From G965200765 sp965203865 (GTDB lineage: Bacteria > Pseudomonadota > Gammaproteobacteria > Arenicellales > JAJDZL01): 64,000 nucleotides of DNA. The position numbers and the translations under genes were made by a program. Shown here piece by piece: positions 35,472 through 45,300 of this stretch. The stretch is from NCBI GenBank assembly GCA_965203865.1, contig OZ241916.1:2108001-2172000 (forward strand). Reading direction: 5' to 3'. Under the pieces are notes generated by a model, which saw only the letters and a program-made list of their open reading frames with translations, did not search any database and had not been told where the DNA came from. The stretch's first letter is position 1, and each line of letters begins with the position of its first letter.

Positions 35472-36182
35472 TCAGGCAATCACCGGCTCCGGCAGAGACA
35501 GGTTGAATTTTCCCACTATAGTTTCTCGAATTCGTTGTACGTAGTCTTGGGCCATATCTTCATTCGTACGTTGCTTGATGCCCCACTTTCTGTAGATTCG
35601 ATTATTTTCCGACTGTGGTCGACCAAAAAACTTATGCATCATCGGGAAATAGCGATTCACAACTTCTTGCACATCCGCCCTGTTTTCTTCGTTTTCCAGA
35701 ATTTCCGAGGTGAAGTCCAACCCAAACTGAACATGAAACTTTTCTTCCGGCATGGTCATTCTTGCCAGTTTCCTTAAAGGAATAAATGAACATCTGATCA
35801 AGTCTTCCACCTGAATCACCTCCGCCATGTCTGCGAGAATCTTGATCACACAGAATTCTGTCCAAGTGCTGAGGTCGAATTCGAATATTGACAAGGGTTG
35901 CTTGTGCTCAGGTGTCATACGCTCTTGGGGAATTTTCATTTCAACTCCAAGCTCGCTAAATCGAACATGGTGTCCATACTCTTCCATTGCGATTCTGCAA
36001 GTAAGCCACTTTGCATAAGGAGTTGGAGCGAGCGCTACTGCAGGTTCATCAAACACCCGGGCACCGTACAACTCGTTCACAGCATGGCTGATTACGATTT
36101 TCTCCACTGCCGTGCGAAATTCATCAGGTGCGTCCAAGAGATCTTCGCAAGTATGCACTTCGGTGCCAGGTTTGATTGGCAT
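35472..36182 (-). CDS. Diiron oxygenase component of PaaA/PaaC family
   Basis: 236-aa ferritin-like four-helix protein. Two metal-binding motifs can be seen: AMEEYGHHVRFSELGVE (E-x2-H) near residue 66 and MPEEKFHVQFGLDF (E-x2-H) near 145. A further Glu in the helix TWTEFCVIKILADMAEVIQ fits. It resembles the phenylacetyl-CoA epoxidase A subunit, but is shorter, and no paaBCD genes accompany it. The reductase two genes upstream could supply electrons, so a two-component ring-oxygenating system feeding gentisate cleavage is a reasonable guess. Confidence 0.72.
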   Translation of the reverse strand: MPIKPGTEVHTCEDLLDAPDEFRTAVEKIVISHAVNELYGARVFDEPAVALAPTPYAKWLTCRIAMEEYGHHVRFSELGVEMKIPQERMTPEHKQPLSIFEFDLSTWTEFCVIKILADMAEVIQVEDLIRCSFIPLRKLARMTMPEEKFHVQFGLDFTSEILENEENRADVQEVVNRYFPMMHKFFGRPQSENNRIYRKWGIKQRTNEDMAQDYVQRIRETIVGKFNLSLPEPVIA

Positions 36183-36187
36183 GGTAT

Positions 36188-37141
36188 CTACACCGCTGGT
36201 TCTTTATTGAATGCTTCAAGGTCGGTAACTAATTCAGTATAACCATCATGAAACTTTGACGATGAGATTTTCGCGATTGCCTCAACCCCCCATTCCTGTG
36301 CTTCAATAATTGAACTTTGAACCGGACGCGGCTGAGAAAAAAGAAACACCTCCCTGCCCCGAACACCAAACAACTGCCCTGTTACTTTCACAGCATGGTT
36401 CGAGCAAAGCCATGAAACCATTGTTGCAACATATTTCGGATCAATTTTCATGGCGCGCTCTTTATACTTTGCCTGTTCGTCATTCGCAGGAATAATCGTT
36501 TCTGTTACTCGCGACCGCGCAAAAGGGGCGACCGCGTTTACTGTGATTCCCGACCTTGCCAGATCAAACGCCGCTACCCGAGTGAGCCCCATCAAACCGG
36601 CTTTGGCACTGGCATACGCTGATTGCCCATAGTTCCCGTAAAACCCTGCAGTTGAAACAATATTCACGACCCTTCCCCAAGTATAAGGAGATTCTTGGTC
36701 TGCATTTTTTGCCTGTTCCCGAATGACTGGAGTTGCTGCACCCAAAACATAGTATGCCCCTGCCAGATTAACTCGAACTACCTCGTCAAAATTTTCAGGA
36801 ACTGCTTTGAAAATAAAATGATCTCTTAGAATTGCCGCACAATTGACGACAATGTCCAAACGCCCCCATTTGTCTACGGCAAGTTGTACGGCTTCATTTG
36901 CAGATTTCGGAGTTGCGATGTCAAACGGATAGCATTGTGCATTTTGACCAAGTGACTCTGCGACTGAATGGCAAACCGCATCATCTGCATTTGCTCCGTC
37001 GATTTCAGCACCATTATCAGCAATCACAACTCTCGCCCCACGGTTCAAAAAGTCCTGCGCAATTCCTAGTCCAATTCCACGCGCACCGCCTGTTACAAGT
37101 GCAACTCGTCCGTCTAGTTTACTGGATGGTTCTGCTGTCAT
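36188..37141 (-). CDS. Short-chain dehydrogenase/reductase
   Basis: 317 aa from the ATG at 37141, which overlaps the upstream reductase stop as ATGA; the longer open frame is not used. Classical SDR: VALVTGGARGIGLGIAQDF (NAD(P) Rossmann), DIVVNCAAILRD, VVNIVSTAGFYGNYGQSAYASAKAGLMGL (Ser, Tyr-x3-Lys catalytic set). The C-terminal ~80 residues extend the SDR core and recall the MFE-2-type hydroxyacyl-CoA dehydrogenases. Its place between an oxygenase and a reductase suggests dehydrogenation of a dihydrodiol or a hydroxyacyl-CoA. Confidence 0.85.
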   Translation of the reverse strand: MTAEPSSKLDGRVALVTGGARGIGLGIAQDFLNRGARVVIADNGAEIDGANADDAVCHSVAESLGQNAQCYPFDIATPKSANEAVQLAVDKWGRLDIVVNCAAILRDHFIFKAVPENFDEVVRVNLAGAYYVLGAATPVIREQAKNADQESPYTWGRVVNIVSTAGFYGNYGQSAYASAKAGLMGLTRVAAFDLARSGITVNAVAPFARSRVTETIIPANDEQAKYKERAMKIDPKYVATMVSWLCSNHAVKVTGQLFGVRGREVFLFSQPRPVQSSIIEAQEWGVEAIAKISSSKFHDGYTELVTDLEAFNKEPAV

Positions 37142-38154
37142 TGAACTGCCAAGTCGGCTTCGGTTAAAAATGGGTCGGCATGAATATCTTCTTCGGGCAA
37201 TCCTTTTTGCTTGAGCACTTCTTCGCAACTGGACACCATTGGCGGCGGACCTGCCATATAGGCTTTCATGTTCTCTGTTGATTTGATTTCTGAATCAATT
37301 ATATTGAATAGCATGCCGGTTCTTTTGTTTGTTGCAGCTGTCTCTTCGGATAATACAGGAATATAGCGAAAATTCGGATTGGCCCGCTCTTTCTGCTCAA
37401 ACAACTTCGACTTGTAAAGGTCCTGCTCTGTTCTAACTCCATGATAAAGGTAAACCGGTCGCGCCAGCCCGTCTTCAAGAGCTTTCAGTACAATTGGCTG
37501 AATAGCGGATAATCCAGAACCACCTGCTATTGCGAGCAATGGTCCTGCATGGTCTTCGCGGTAGTACATGTTTCCGAACGGACCTTCAACATGTACCAGG
37601 TCATCTTCAACCACATGATCAACCACATACGGACTTGCCATTCCGCCTTCAATTTTTCGAATGTAGAATTCAAGTGTTGCATCATTTTCCTGCCTTGCAA
37701 TTGAATACTCGCGCTTGGGCATGCCCAAGAATGTTATACAAGTAAACTGACCTGGACTATGGGTGAATGGCCCGCCGCTTTCAATATGCAACTTCAAACT
37801 GACTGTGTCTTCGGTCAGCCTGGTGATTGAAGACACTTTGCATTCAAGTTCTCGAACAGGATGCAACGCATACTCATCGGGTTCGCACCATGAAACTTCG
37901 CAGTCCGACCATGGTACTGTTCGACATGCAAGGATAAGCCCATCGTCGGATTCTCGAGATGACAGCGCGAACGGCGAATAAGGGGACATTTCTATGTCTC
38001 CGCTGTGAAGCCTGGATTTGCATCCCCCGCAATTTCCCGTGCGGCAACCATGCGGGTAGTCGATTCCCTGGCCTAGTGCAGTTTCAAGTATTGTCGAGCC
38101 TGCTTCAACATCAATTGCTCGCTCAACCTGACGGATGTATACGCTGAAGTTCAT
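37138..38154 (-). CDS. Ferredoxin-NAD(P)H oxidoreductase of an aromatic oxygenase
   Basis: 338 aa with domains in the order 2Fe-2S ferredoxin, FAD, NAD. Cluster ligands: YPHGCRTGNCGGCKSRL with a further Cys in GLILACRT. FAD site: PKREYSIARQEN. NAD site: GPLLAIAGGSGLSAIQPI, and the C-terminal AYMAGPPPMVSSCEEVL. The ferredoxin-first order matches BenC/NdoR-type reductases of ring-oxygenating systems rather than PaaE, where the ferredoxin is last. First gene of the likely oxygenase operon; probably passes electrons to the diiron protein at 35472-36182. Confidence 0.88.
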   Translation of the reverse strand: MNFSVYIRQVERAIDVEAGSTILETALGQGIDYPHGCRTGNCGGCKSRLHSGDIEMSPYSPFALSSRESDDGLILACRTVPWSDCEVSWCEPDEYALHPVRELECKVSSITRLTEDTVSLKLHIESGGPFTHSPGQFTCITFLGMPKREYSIARQENDATLEFYIRKIEGGMASPYVVDHVVEDDLVHVEGPFGNMYYREDHAGPLLAIAGGSGLSAIQPIVLKALEDGLARPVYLYHGVRTEQDLYKSKLFEQKERANPNFRYIPVLSEETAATNKRTGMLFNIIDSEIKSTENMKAYMAGPPPMVSSCEEVLKQKGLPEEDIHADPFLTEADLAVQ

Positions 38155-38224
38155 CAGGCTGGACAGATTGAATTTGATGCAAAACTATCAATCGCTATGA
38201 GACGAAACCAACTTGAAACGTGAT

Positions 38225-39112
38225 TTACTTTTGCCTGGTAAGACCGAATCTCTCTCTGGCCTCTTGCGGGCCGGCTATCTGCGCACCAAGTTCTTCAATG
38301 ATGCCCACGGCTTTTTCAACGAGTTGGCCGTTGCTCGCGAACTTGCCCTTTTCCAAATAAAGGTTATCTTCCAATCCGACACGTACATTACCGCCCAGCA
38401 ATACCGCCTGAGCCGCCATTGGCATCTGATGACGGCTGATTCCAAACGCAGTCCAATTCGCACCGTCTGGAAGCATGTCAACCATCAACTTCATTGCCGC
38501 GGTTGTGGCCGGTGCCCCATACGGAATACCAAGACAAATTTGAAACAAGGGCGGTTCATCAATCAACCCTTCTTTGACCAGTTGATTTGCCATCCACACA
38601 TGCCCCGTATCGAATACTTCAAGTTCCGGCTTTACACCAGTGTTTTTAATATGCTTGGCTGCCATTCGCAGATGCCTGGGCGTGTTCATTACCACAAGAT
38701 TGTCATTGCCGAAATTCATTGAGCCGCAGTCCAGGGAACAAATTTCCGGAAGCAGGTGGTCAATATGCGATACCCTTTCATCCGGCATCACAAAATCACT
38801 CCTCGGAGCAGGGTCGGTCGGAACTTCATCGCCGACAATAAAATCTCCTCCCATACCTGTGGTGAGATTCACCACAACATCAACATCCGATGAGCGGACT
38901 CTATCGACAACTTCGTCAAACAACTCGTGCTTCCTGTCTCCAACACCGGTTTCCGGGTCCCGAACATGAATATGAGTGATTGCAGCCCCTGCATTTGCCG
39001 CTTCAATACAGGCATCAGCGATTTGCCGGGGAGTTATCGGCAGGTCAGGATGCTTGTCTTGCGTATCGCCAGAACCCGTTACTGCGCAAGTAATAATTAC
39101 ACTTTCATTCAT
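38225..39112 (-). CDS. BKACE (beta-keto acid cleavage, DUF849) enzyme
   Basis: 295-aa TIM barrel. Signature segments: MNESVIITCAVTGSGDTQDKHPDLPITPRQIADACIEAANAGAAITHIHVRDPETG (metal HIHVRDP), VVVNLTTGMGG, and GGNVRVGLEDNLYLEKG. Family enzymes cleave beta-keto acids with acetyl-CoA, for example 3-dehydrocarnitine or 3-keto-5-aminohexanoate. The neighbouring MttB homologue handles quaternary amines in known relatives, so a carnitine- or betaine-type substrate fits. Gap to mttB-like gene is 89 bp. Confidence 0.87.
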   Translation of the reverse strand: MNESVIITCAVTGSGDTQDKHPDLPITPRQIADACIEAANAGAAITHIHVRDPETGVGDRKHELFDEVVDRVRSSDVDVVVNLTTGMGGDFIVGDEVPTDPAPRSDFVMPDERVSHIDHLLPEICSLDCGSMNFGNDNLVVMNTPRHLRMAAKHIKNTGVKPELEVFDTGHVWMANQLVKEGLIDEPPLFQICLGIPYGAPATTAAMKLMVDMLPDGANWTAFGISRHQMPMAAQAVLLGGNVRVGLEDNLYLEKGKFASNGQLVEKAVGIIEELGAQIAGPQEARERFGLTRQK

Positions 39113-39201
39113 TGAAAATTTTCCCTCGTTTCGTGTTTCAGAAATTACTCAAGTTTCAAATAATATCAGTCTATCAATTCAATCAATTGATTTATGTATT
39201 T

Positions 39202-40752
39202 CTAATTACCCGGGAACATCGCCTCGCGAGGCAATCGAATCGGGAATTGTTCCCGAATTTTTGCATCGGTCTCGCCATCTATGTGCTGAGGATAATGAGT
39301 CGCAAGTACTTCATCCATTCGAATTTTTGCCTTCTGCAAGACATCAGTTGAACCTTGCTCCGCCCATTCCTTGGGACTCGCTCTGTCTCCCACCTCCGGG
39401 TAAACATAGTCCTTCTGCATAAGATTCATTGTCTGGTCATGACCCAGGTAATGCGTCGGTCCCCCGATGCAGACATCGCGCATTACTTCTATGGACAAGG
39501 TATCTTCGTTCACTTCTATACCGCGCACAGTTCTGTTCACTGCACCCAGCATATCATTGTCAACAATAAAACTTTCATATGCGACGCCAAGCAAACTGGC
39601 TTGCATTCCGGCGCTTTCATAAACCATATTTGCACCGCAATGCCCGGCAAGAGCAGCGGTGTATCCTTTTTCAAATCCCGACTGTGCATCGGGCAATTTC
39701 GAATCAGCCATGCCGGCGGCAATACTGGTTGGCAAATCATAGAACCGCCCCATCTGCCCGCAAGCTGCCATCACGATTGCCTGTTCACCACTTCCGCCGC
39801 TCATTGCACCGGTGCGCAAATCCGATATAAACGGCCAGATTCCAAGTATTGCGGGATGCTTCTTTTTTATCAGATTGACATACACCAGCCCTGCCAGTGT
39901 TTCTGCGACTTCCTGAACCACAGCGCCAGCCAGCGATGCAGGACTGGTTGCGCCAGCCTGGCCTGCTGCCAACAACAGTATGGGCATTCCTCCGCGCACA
40001 GTTGTTTCCAGGACTTCACAGGCATCTTCTGCAAAGCGAAGCGGCGGTACAACGAAACAGCAAGAACTGCTTACAAAGGGACGTTGAAGCCATTTGTCTT
40101 CCCCGCCAGAAACTGTATGAAGCATTTTGAATGTGTCTTCCAGATGTTCTGAAAGCACCCAGCTTGAGCCAACGTGCTTTGTTGTCCCCGAAATACAGGC
40201 ATAGCAAGTGTTGAGGTCAAGTTCATAAGGAATTTCCATGTCGCGGGTGACAATGGGTCTTTGAAAGAAGTGAATATGCTCCAAAGTGTCAACCATACGT
40301 GCGATATTGTAGAGGTCTGCAAGCGTCGACTCTCGATATTCCCTGGTTTCAAGGTCTACTACATGCACAGCTGCTCCCGCGGTCCCGAAGTAGATTTTGG
40401 TATTTGTGAGTTCCATATCGTGCTTGGGGTCCTGCCCACAAAGGACATAGTCCCTGCACGCATCGGCAATAATGTCTTCAACCAGTGCGCGAGGGAAAGT
40501 CAGTCGACCTTCGTCGGTGTATTTTCCCCCTGCCTTGGTTACCAATTCAATGCAGGAAGGAATTGCTTGCGAGAGACCTATGTTTTCCAGCACATCAAGT
40601 ATGGCAGTGTGTACCCTTTGAACCTCTGACTCTGTCAGTGGTTCAAAACGTCCACCAAGCATACCGGGGCGAACCGCTTTTTTATCTTCTGTCAATGGTG
40701 CTGCGCGAATTGCTCTCCGTGCCGCTCGTCCGCCTAATCGTCTCTCGGACAT
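39202..40752 (-). CDS. MttB-family (non-pyrrolysine) corrinoid methyltransferase homologue
   Basis: 516-aa member of the trimethylamine-methyltransferase superfamily: RFEPLTESEVQRVHTAILDVLENIGL at the start, then GGEDKWLQRPFVSSSCCFVVPPLRF, the glycine-rich GAMSGGSGEQAIVMAACGQMGRFYDLPTSIAAGMADSKLPDAQSGFEKG, and a C-terminal GHDQTMNLMQKDYVYPEVGDRASPKEW. There is no in-frame amber codon, so it belongs to the non-Pyl group that demethylates glycine betaine, carnitine or proline betaine in other bacteria. No corrinoid protein gene is adjacent. Probably an operon with the BKACE enzyme. Confidence 0.87.
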   Translation of the reverse strand: MSERRLGGRAARRAIRAAPLTEDKKAVRPGMLGGRFEPLTESEVQRVHTAILDVLENIGLSQAIPSCIELVTKAGGKYTDEGRLTFPRALVEDIIADACRDYVLCGQDPKHDMELTNTKIYFGTAGAAVHVVDLETREYRESTLADLYNIARMVDTLEHIHFFQRPIVTRDMEIPYELDLNTCYACISGTTKHVGSSWVLSEHLEDTFKMLHTVSGGEDKWLQRPFVSSSCCFVVPPLRFAEDACEVLETTVRGGMPILLLAAGQAGATSPASLAGAVVQEVAETLAGLVYVNLIKKKHPAILGIWPFISDLRTGAMSGGSGEQAIVMAACGQMGRFYDLPTSIAAGMADSKLPDAQSGFEKGYTAALAGHCGANMVYESAGMQASLLGVAYESFIVDNDMLGAVNRTVRGIEVNEDTLSIEVMRDVCIGGPTHYLGHDQTMNLMQKDYVYPEVGDRASPKEWAEQGSTDVLQKAKIRMDEVLATHYPQHIDGETDAKIREQFPIRLPREAMFPGN

Positions 40753-41015
40753 CGCTATCCTCCAATTTGTAAACAGTATGAGTTAACTATCCAATGTCAC
40801 TTCATTTTTCACAAAGTAGTGAGAAGTATACATCTGTACACTGCCAGTTTGTCTTTTATTCAATAATCGGCAGGCAGAAACCTGAAATGCTGAAATGAAA
40901 GTATTCAATGGGGTTAATTGAGCAAACGATTCCTTATGCCCTTATAGTTTAGGATAAATAATCTGATAAAAATAAAATAATTATTATTATAAATGAATAA
41001 TTTATAATTTTTAAA
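40753..41015. other. AT-rich boundary of the accessory region
   Basis: Strong drop in G+C beyond about 40930, with runs of AATAATTATTATTATAAAT. No gene. The stretch marks the transition from catabolic genes to the NTPase cassettes, which keep the lower G+C, in line with horizontal origin. Confidence 0.5.
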
Positions 41016-41049
41016 TTACTCTATTGACTAATTTTATTAGATAGAGTAA
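41016..41049 (+). promoter_or_regulatory. 34-bp palindrome over a promoter, NTPase cassette copy 1
   Basis: Imperfect palindrome with 9-bp outer arms TTACTCTAT / ATAGAGTAA and 5-bp inner arms CTAAT / ATTAG. It covers a near-consensus promoter: TTGACT (41024-41029), 17-bp spacer, TAATAT (41047-41052). The expected transcription start is at or next to the ATG at 41060, so the mRNA would be leaderless. A dimeric repressor bound here would block RNA polymerase. Same length and place as the palindrome before copy 2. Confidence 0.7.
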
Positions 41050-41059
41050 TATTTACTCC

Positions 41060-42337
41060 ATGTCAACAGAATTTCAATTCGAACGCAAGCAAGTTGCCGA
41101 GCTAAAAAAACGTTTACTTGAACCTCAGCAATTGCTTCAAATTGTTTCCGGGCCACGCCAATCCGGTAAGACAACTTTAGTTTATCAGGCTATGAAAAAT
41201 GTTACGGCACCTTGGTTTTTTCGAATCGCCGAGGAATCGGCAGTGCCACCAGGTGTTGACCTAAAACAAAATGATAGCATTGCTACACAGTCTTCTAATG
41301 ATAAAGACTTAAATTGGATCATTCAAAACTGGAAAGTTGCGCGTGAAGCAGCTTTGAATTCAGAAAGCGGTTCAATACTAGTTTTCGATGAAATTCAAAA
41401 AATTCCTGATTGGTCGGAAATTGTAAAAGGCTTGTGGGATTATGACCGAGCAAACCAGCGAAAAGTGCAAGTTGTCTTGCTTGGCTCAGCACCACTTTAC
41501 ATTGACAAGGGAAAAAGTGATAGTTTGATGGGAAGATTTGAAATTATTTCCAGTCCTTATTGGTCCTATCCCGAGATGTCAAAAGCATTTGGCTTCGATT
41601 TGGACCACTATATTTTGTATGGCGGATTCCCCGGTGCAATTCCATATATTCATAGACATGAACGCTGGCAAGAGTATATCAGCAATGCAATAATCTACCC
41701 GGTAATGAATCGGGATATATTCGCGTTAAGGCGAATTGATAGACCTGCATTGTTCCAACAACTTCTGGAACTGAGTTTTCGATATTCAGGACAATTACTC
41801 TCATCCCGAAAAATAGCTGGCCGGCTTCAGGATGCTGGTAATGCGACGACTATTGCGCACTATCTTGATCTATTGTCAAGGGTTGGCTTGGTAGGATGTT
41901 TGTCAAAATATTCGGGCAGTCCAATCGCAAGCAAGCGGCACCCTCCCAAGTTAAATGTTCTGAACACCGGATTAATGTCATCACTGTCACGCTATTCGCT
42001 TGAAGAAGCAAAAGCCGACCAACCTTTTTGGGGAAGACTCGTTGAAAGCGCAGTTGGAGCACATTTATTGAACACTGGACCGCCTATTGTAGAAGTTTTT
42101 TATTGGATGCATAAAGATTTTGAAGTAGACTTTGTATTGAAGCGCGGCCCTAAACTCGTACCTGTTGAGGTTAAAAGTGGAATCACACAGAAACAATCGA
42201 CCACATCAGGATTAAACCAGTTCAAAAAGAAATACGGTCCCACCGGCTCCATTCTTGTGGGACAAGGCGGAATATCATTAAAGGAATTTCTGTCTTATTC
42301 GGCTAGAGATTGGGTTGAATATTCTGAACACTCATGA
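41060..42337 (+). CDS. P-loop ATPase with DUF4143 domain, cassette gene 1 (copy 1)
   Basis: 425 aa. AAA_14-type ATPase: Walker A SGPRQSGKTT (residues 30-39), Walker B SILVFDEIQKIPDWS near 110, and VVLLGSAPLYIDKG. Its C-terminal DUF4143 domain, about residues 300-425, has the PD-(D/E)XK pattern: Glu in LVESAVGAHLL, Asp in FEVDFVLKR and VPVEVKSG. Such proteins are common but of unclear role. Here the 3' end overlaps the giant NTPase by ATGA, and the same pair recurs at 55126-59876 (roughly half the residues alike by eye), so gene 1 and gene 2 form a unit. Possible roles are regulator, activator or immunity partner of the large protein; these are guesses. Confidence 0.82.
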   Translation: MSTEFQFERKQVAELKKRLLEPQQLLQIVSGPRQSGKTTLVYQAMKNVTAPWFFRIAEESAVPPGVDLKQNDSIATQSSNDKDLNWIIQNWKVAREAALNSESGSILVFDEIQKIPDWSEIVKGLWDYDRANQRKVQVVLLGSAPLYIDKGKSDSLMGRFEIISSPYWSYPEMSKAFGFDLDHYILYGGFPGAIPYIHRHERWQEYISNAIIYPVMNRDIFALRRIDRPALFQQLLELSFRYSGQLLSSRKIAGRLQDAGNATTIAHYLDLLSRVGLVGCLSKYSGSPIASKRHPPKLNVLNTGLMSSLSRYSLEEAKADQPFWGRLVESAVGAHLLNTGPPIVEVFYWMHKDFEVDFVLKRGPKLVPVEVKSGITQKQSTTSGLNQFKKKYGPTGSILVGQGGISLKEFLSYSARDWVEYSEHS

Positions 42338-45300
42338 ATAATTTCGTAAAGCGCACCTGTAGTGAAATCAAGGATAAGGCGATTTTAAATGGCCAAGAGC
42401 CTCAACGGATCCCCTTTGAAAATTTCCGAAATTGTGATGCCTATGTACTTCTTGGCGCACCCGGGTCGGGGAAAACTGAGGTATTCAAATTCGAAGCCAG
42501 CCTAAGAAATGACCACTGCTACGAAACTGCCCGCAATTTTATAAGTATTGAGGATAAGCCCGAGTGGCACAACAAAATTTTGTTTATTGACGGACTTGAT
42601 GAACAAAGAGCAGGTTCGAAAGAAGGTCGTACGCTTATTGATAAAATTCGTTCCAAGCTATTTAGATTAAATTGCCCAAATTTTCGTATTTCCTGTCGTG
42701 CTGCTGATTGGTTTGGTGCAAACGACCTGCGGGCATTGAGTGAATTAACACAAGGTGTGCCACTAACAGTTCTGTATTTAGATCCTTTAACAGATTATCA
42801 AGTCCAGGAAATCCTGTCTCAAAACCCTTGTATTCCGTCGGCCGATGATTTTATGAAATCTGCCCAGGATAGCGGAGTAAATTCTTTGCTGTACAACCCT
42901 CAAACATTGAATCTTCTGGTCAAGTCAGTCCAAGACTCTCAATGGCCAGATAATCGATTGGAAGTTTTTGAAAGAGCTTGCAGAACTCTCATTGCAGAAC
43001 ACAATGATGAACATCAACGCGACCTCCCCTCAAATTTCACCGTAGATCAATTATTGGACGAAGCTGGAAAGATTTGTGCATACCATCTTCTGACAGGGAA
43101 AATCGGTTTCAAACTAGTGGGGGAGACTGGTACAACTGAATATATTGCTCTAAATGAGATTCAAAATGTCAATTTAGAAATTGGTCGCAAAATTTTGAAA
43201 AGCAAGCTTTTTGAAATTACGATGGAAGAACATGTTGCCCCCATTCACAAGAATATCGCAGAATTTCTAGCGGGAAGATATCTAGGCAACCTGATTGATA
43301 GTAAAGGGGTATCTGTTAAACGAGTACTTTCTTTGATTACTGGCAATGATGAAGGAATCGTATCAGAATTTCAAAGTTTAGCTGCGTGGATTGCAGCATT
43401 TAGCAATTCCGGACGCTCGGAAATCGTTCGTCGCGACCCGCTTGGCTCCATTCTTTACGGGGATTGTTCAAAATTTTTTGTTGACCACAAGATACAACTG
43501 ATAAAAGGCTTGCGTGAGCAGACTGGAAAAAATCCATGGTTTTATTCAGTGAGTAAATTTGATTTTCGTCTAAGTGCTCTTGCATCTCCAGACATGGCGA
43601 GCTATTTTCAGCGAGTGCTACGCAAGTTCAATACAACATCAACAACCATGGAAAGTGCATCATTTATTGGTACCGTTCTTGAGATTTTGGAAAATAGCAG
43701 ACCAATTCCAGAAATTGCGGATGAGTTGGCTCGTATTCTATGGAAGGATGATTGCCCCGTAAAATTGAAAGAATTAGTATTGAATTCTTATTTGAATCAC
43801 AGCGATTCGAAAGCAAAATATGTTGAATTGAAGCAACTCTTGGACGAAGTCATTAAAGGTGAATTGAATGACCCGGACGATTCATTGCAGGGAATGTTGT
43901 TGCAACTTTTGTACCCCGACCATATCTCGCATAATGAAGTGTTGAATTATTTTCACCCGCCTAAGCGGCCTGCATTCTTTGGCTCGTATCATAAATTCTG
44001 GATGGGTCATATTGCGAATATTTCGACAGATGTCCAACTCGCTCAAATTATTGATGAATTTGTGATATTTATCAACAAAATTGAACATACATTGAACCAA
44101 CATGAACTCTCAACGAAGTTCGTGATTAAAGTTTATGAAACTTTTTTACTTGGCTTCCTTCATCGGTTCCCAGAAAAAGTCAGGCCACATCAATTGCATG
44201 ATTGGCTTTTTGGAATTAGTGAAGAAATATCTCAATTGATAAAAAATGATGAAATTCTCGAATGGATTGAAAATCATCAAGAAGTAACAAAAGAACTAAT
44301 CCTATTGCGTATAGCCGCCTATAAAGATTTGCAAAAATATGAGGACGACGAAAATTTTAAAAGTTTTATGGAACCATCTATTCGTCGTATTTCGAAATCA
44401 GATTTTCCAAATGAAGATTTGGCTAACTGGTATCTTGAGCAGGCGATTTCCGGTGCTGAAAACTTCATTTCCCGATTTTTCATCCGACGAGTTGCGGCTT
44501 GCCTTCATCGTTTCGACAGCAAATCAGACTTTACGAGAGAAATTATCGAACGCAAAATAAATGACTATCCAATACTTCAAGAAGAGTTTGCTGATGAGTT
44601 ACAGCAACTTAAACAAGTCGCCAATCTTGATGAAACACAAAGAACCCAAAGGGAGAACGAACACAAGGAACTTCAGAAACAATGGCATGACTTGTTCAAG
44701 CCTCATGAAGCTGTACTGCTAAAAAACGAGTGTCCTGCACATGTCTTGAACAAATTAGCAAGGGCGTATTTCGGAGAGTACATAGAAATCAAAGGGGATT
44801 CTCCTATCGAACGTCTAAATGATTTACTCGTCAATAAAAAATTGGTTGATGCCGCTTTATCGGGGTTGCAAAATTCAATTCGTAGAAAAGATATCCCGGA
44901 TGTAAAAGAAATTTTAAAAATTTCAGCTGGAAACAATATGCACTTACTAACCTACCCCGTACTTGCAGGCTTGGATAGATTAGAGGTGAATCAATATGCA
45001 ATGGAAAACATTTTTAGCGATGGCAAACGTTTACACAAGGTGCTTTTAATTGCATTCAGCGCTCAATATTTGCCACTAAGCCTAGGTAATATGAAATGGC
45101 TACCCACATTACTAAGTAATTACCCTAAAATTTTTGCTGATGCGCTAATTCAAGCCATTTCGTTTCAACTAGCTCAAGGAAAAGTTCCAAAATTTGATTT
45201 GGAGAATCTGGTACGTAGTGTAAAACTCGAAAAATATCTCAAACAGGAGAGAAATCCTGAGACCGGCAACTTTCAGCATTTAGTAGTCGAGAACTCATAC

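Noticed and set aside
39202..40752. Pyrrolysine-containing trimethylamine methyltransferase
   Set aside because: The frame has no internal amber codon, so the protein belongs to the non-pyrrolysine group.
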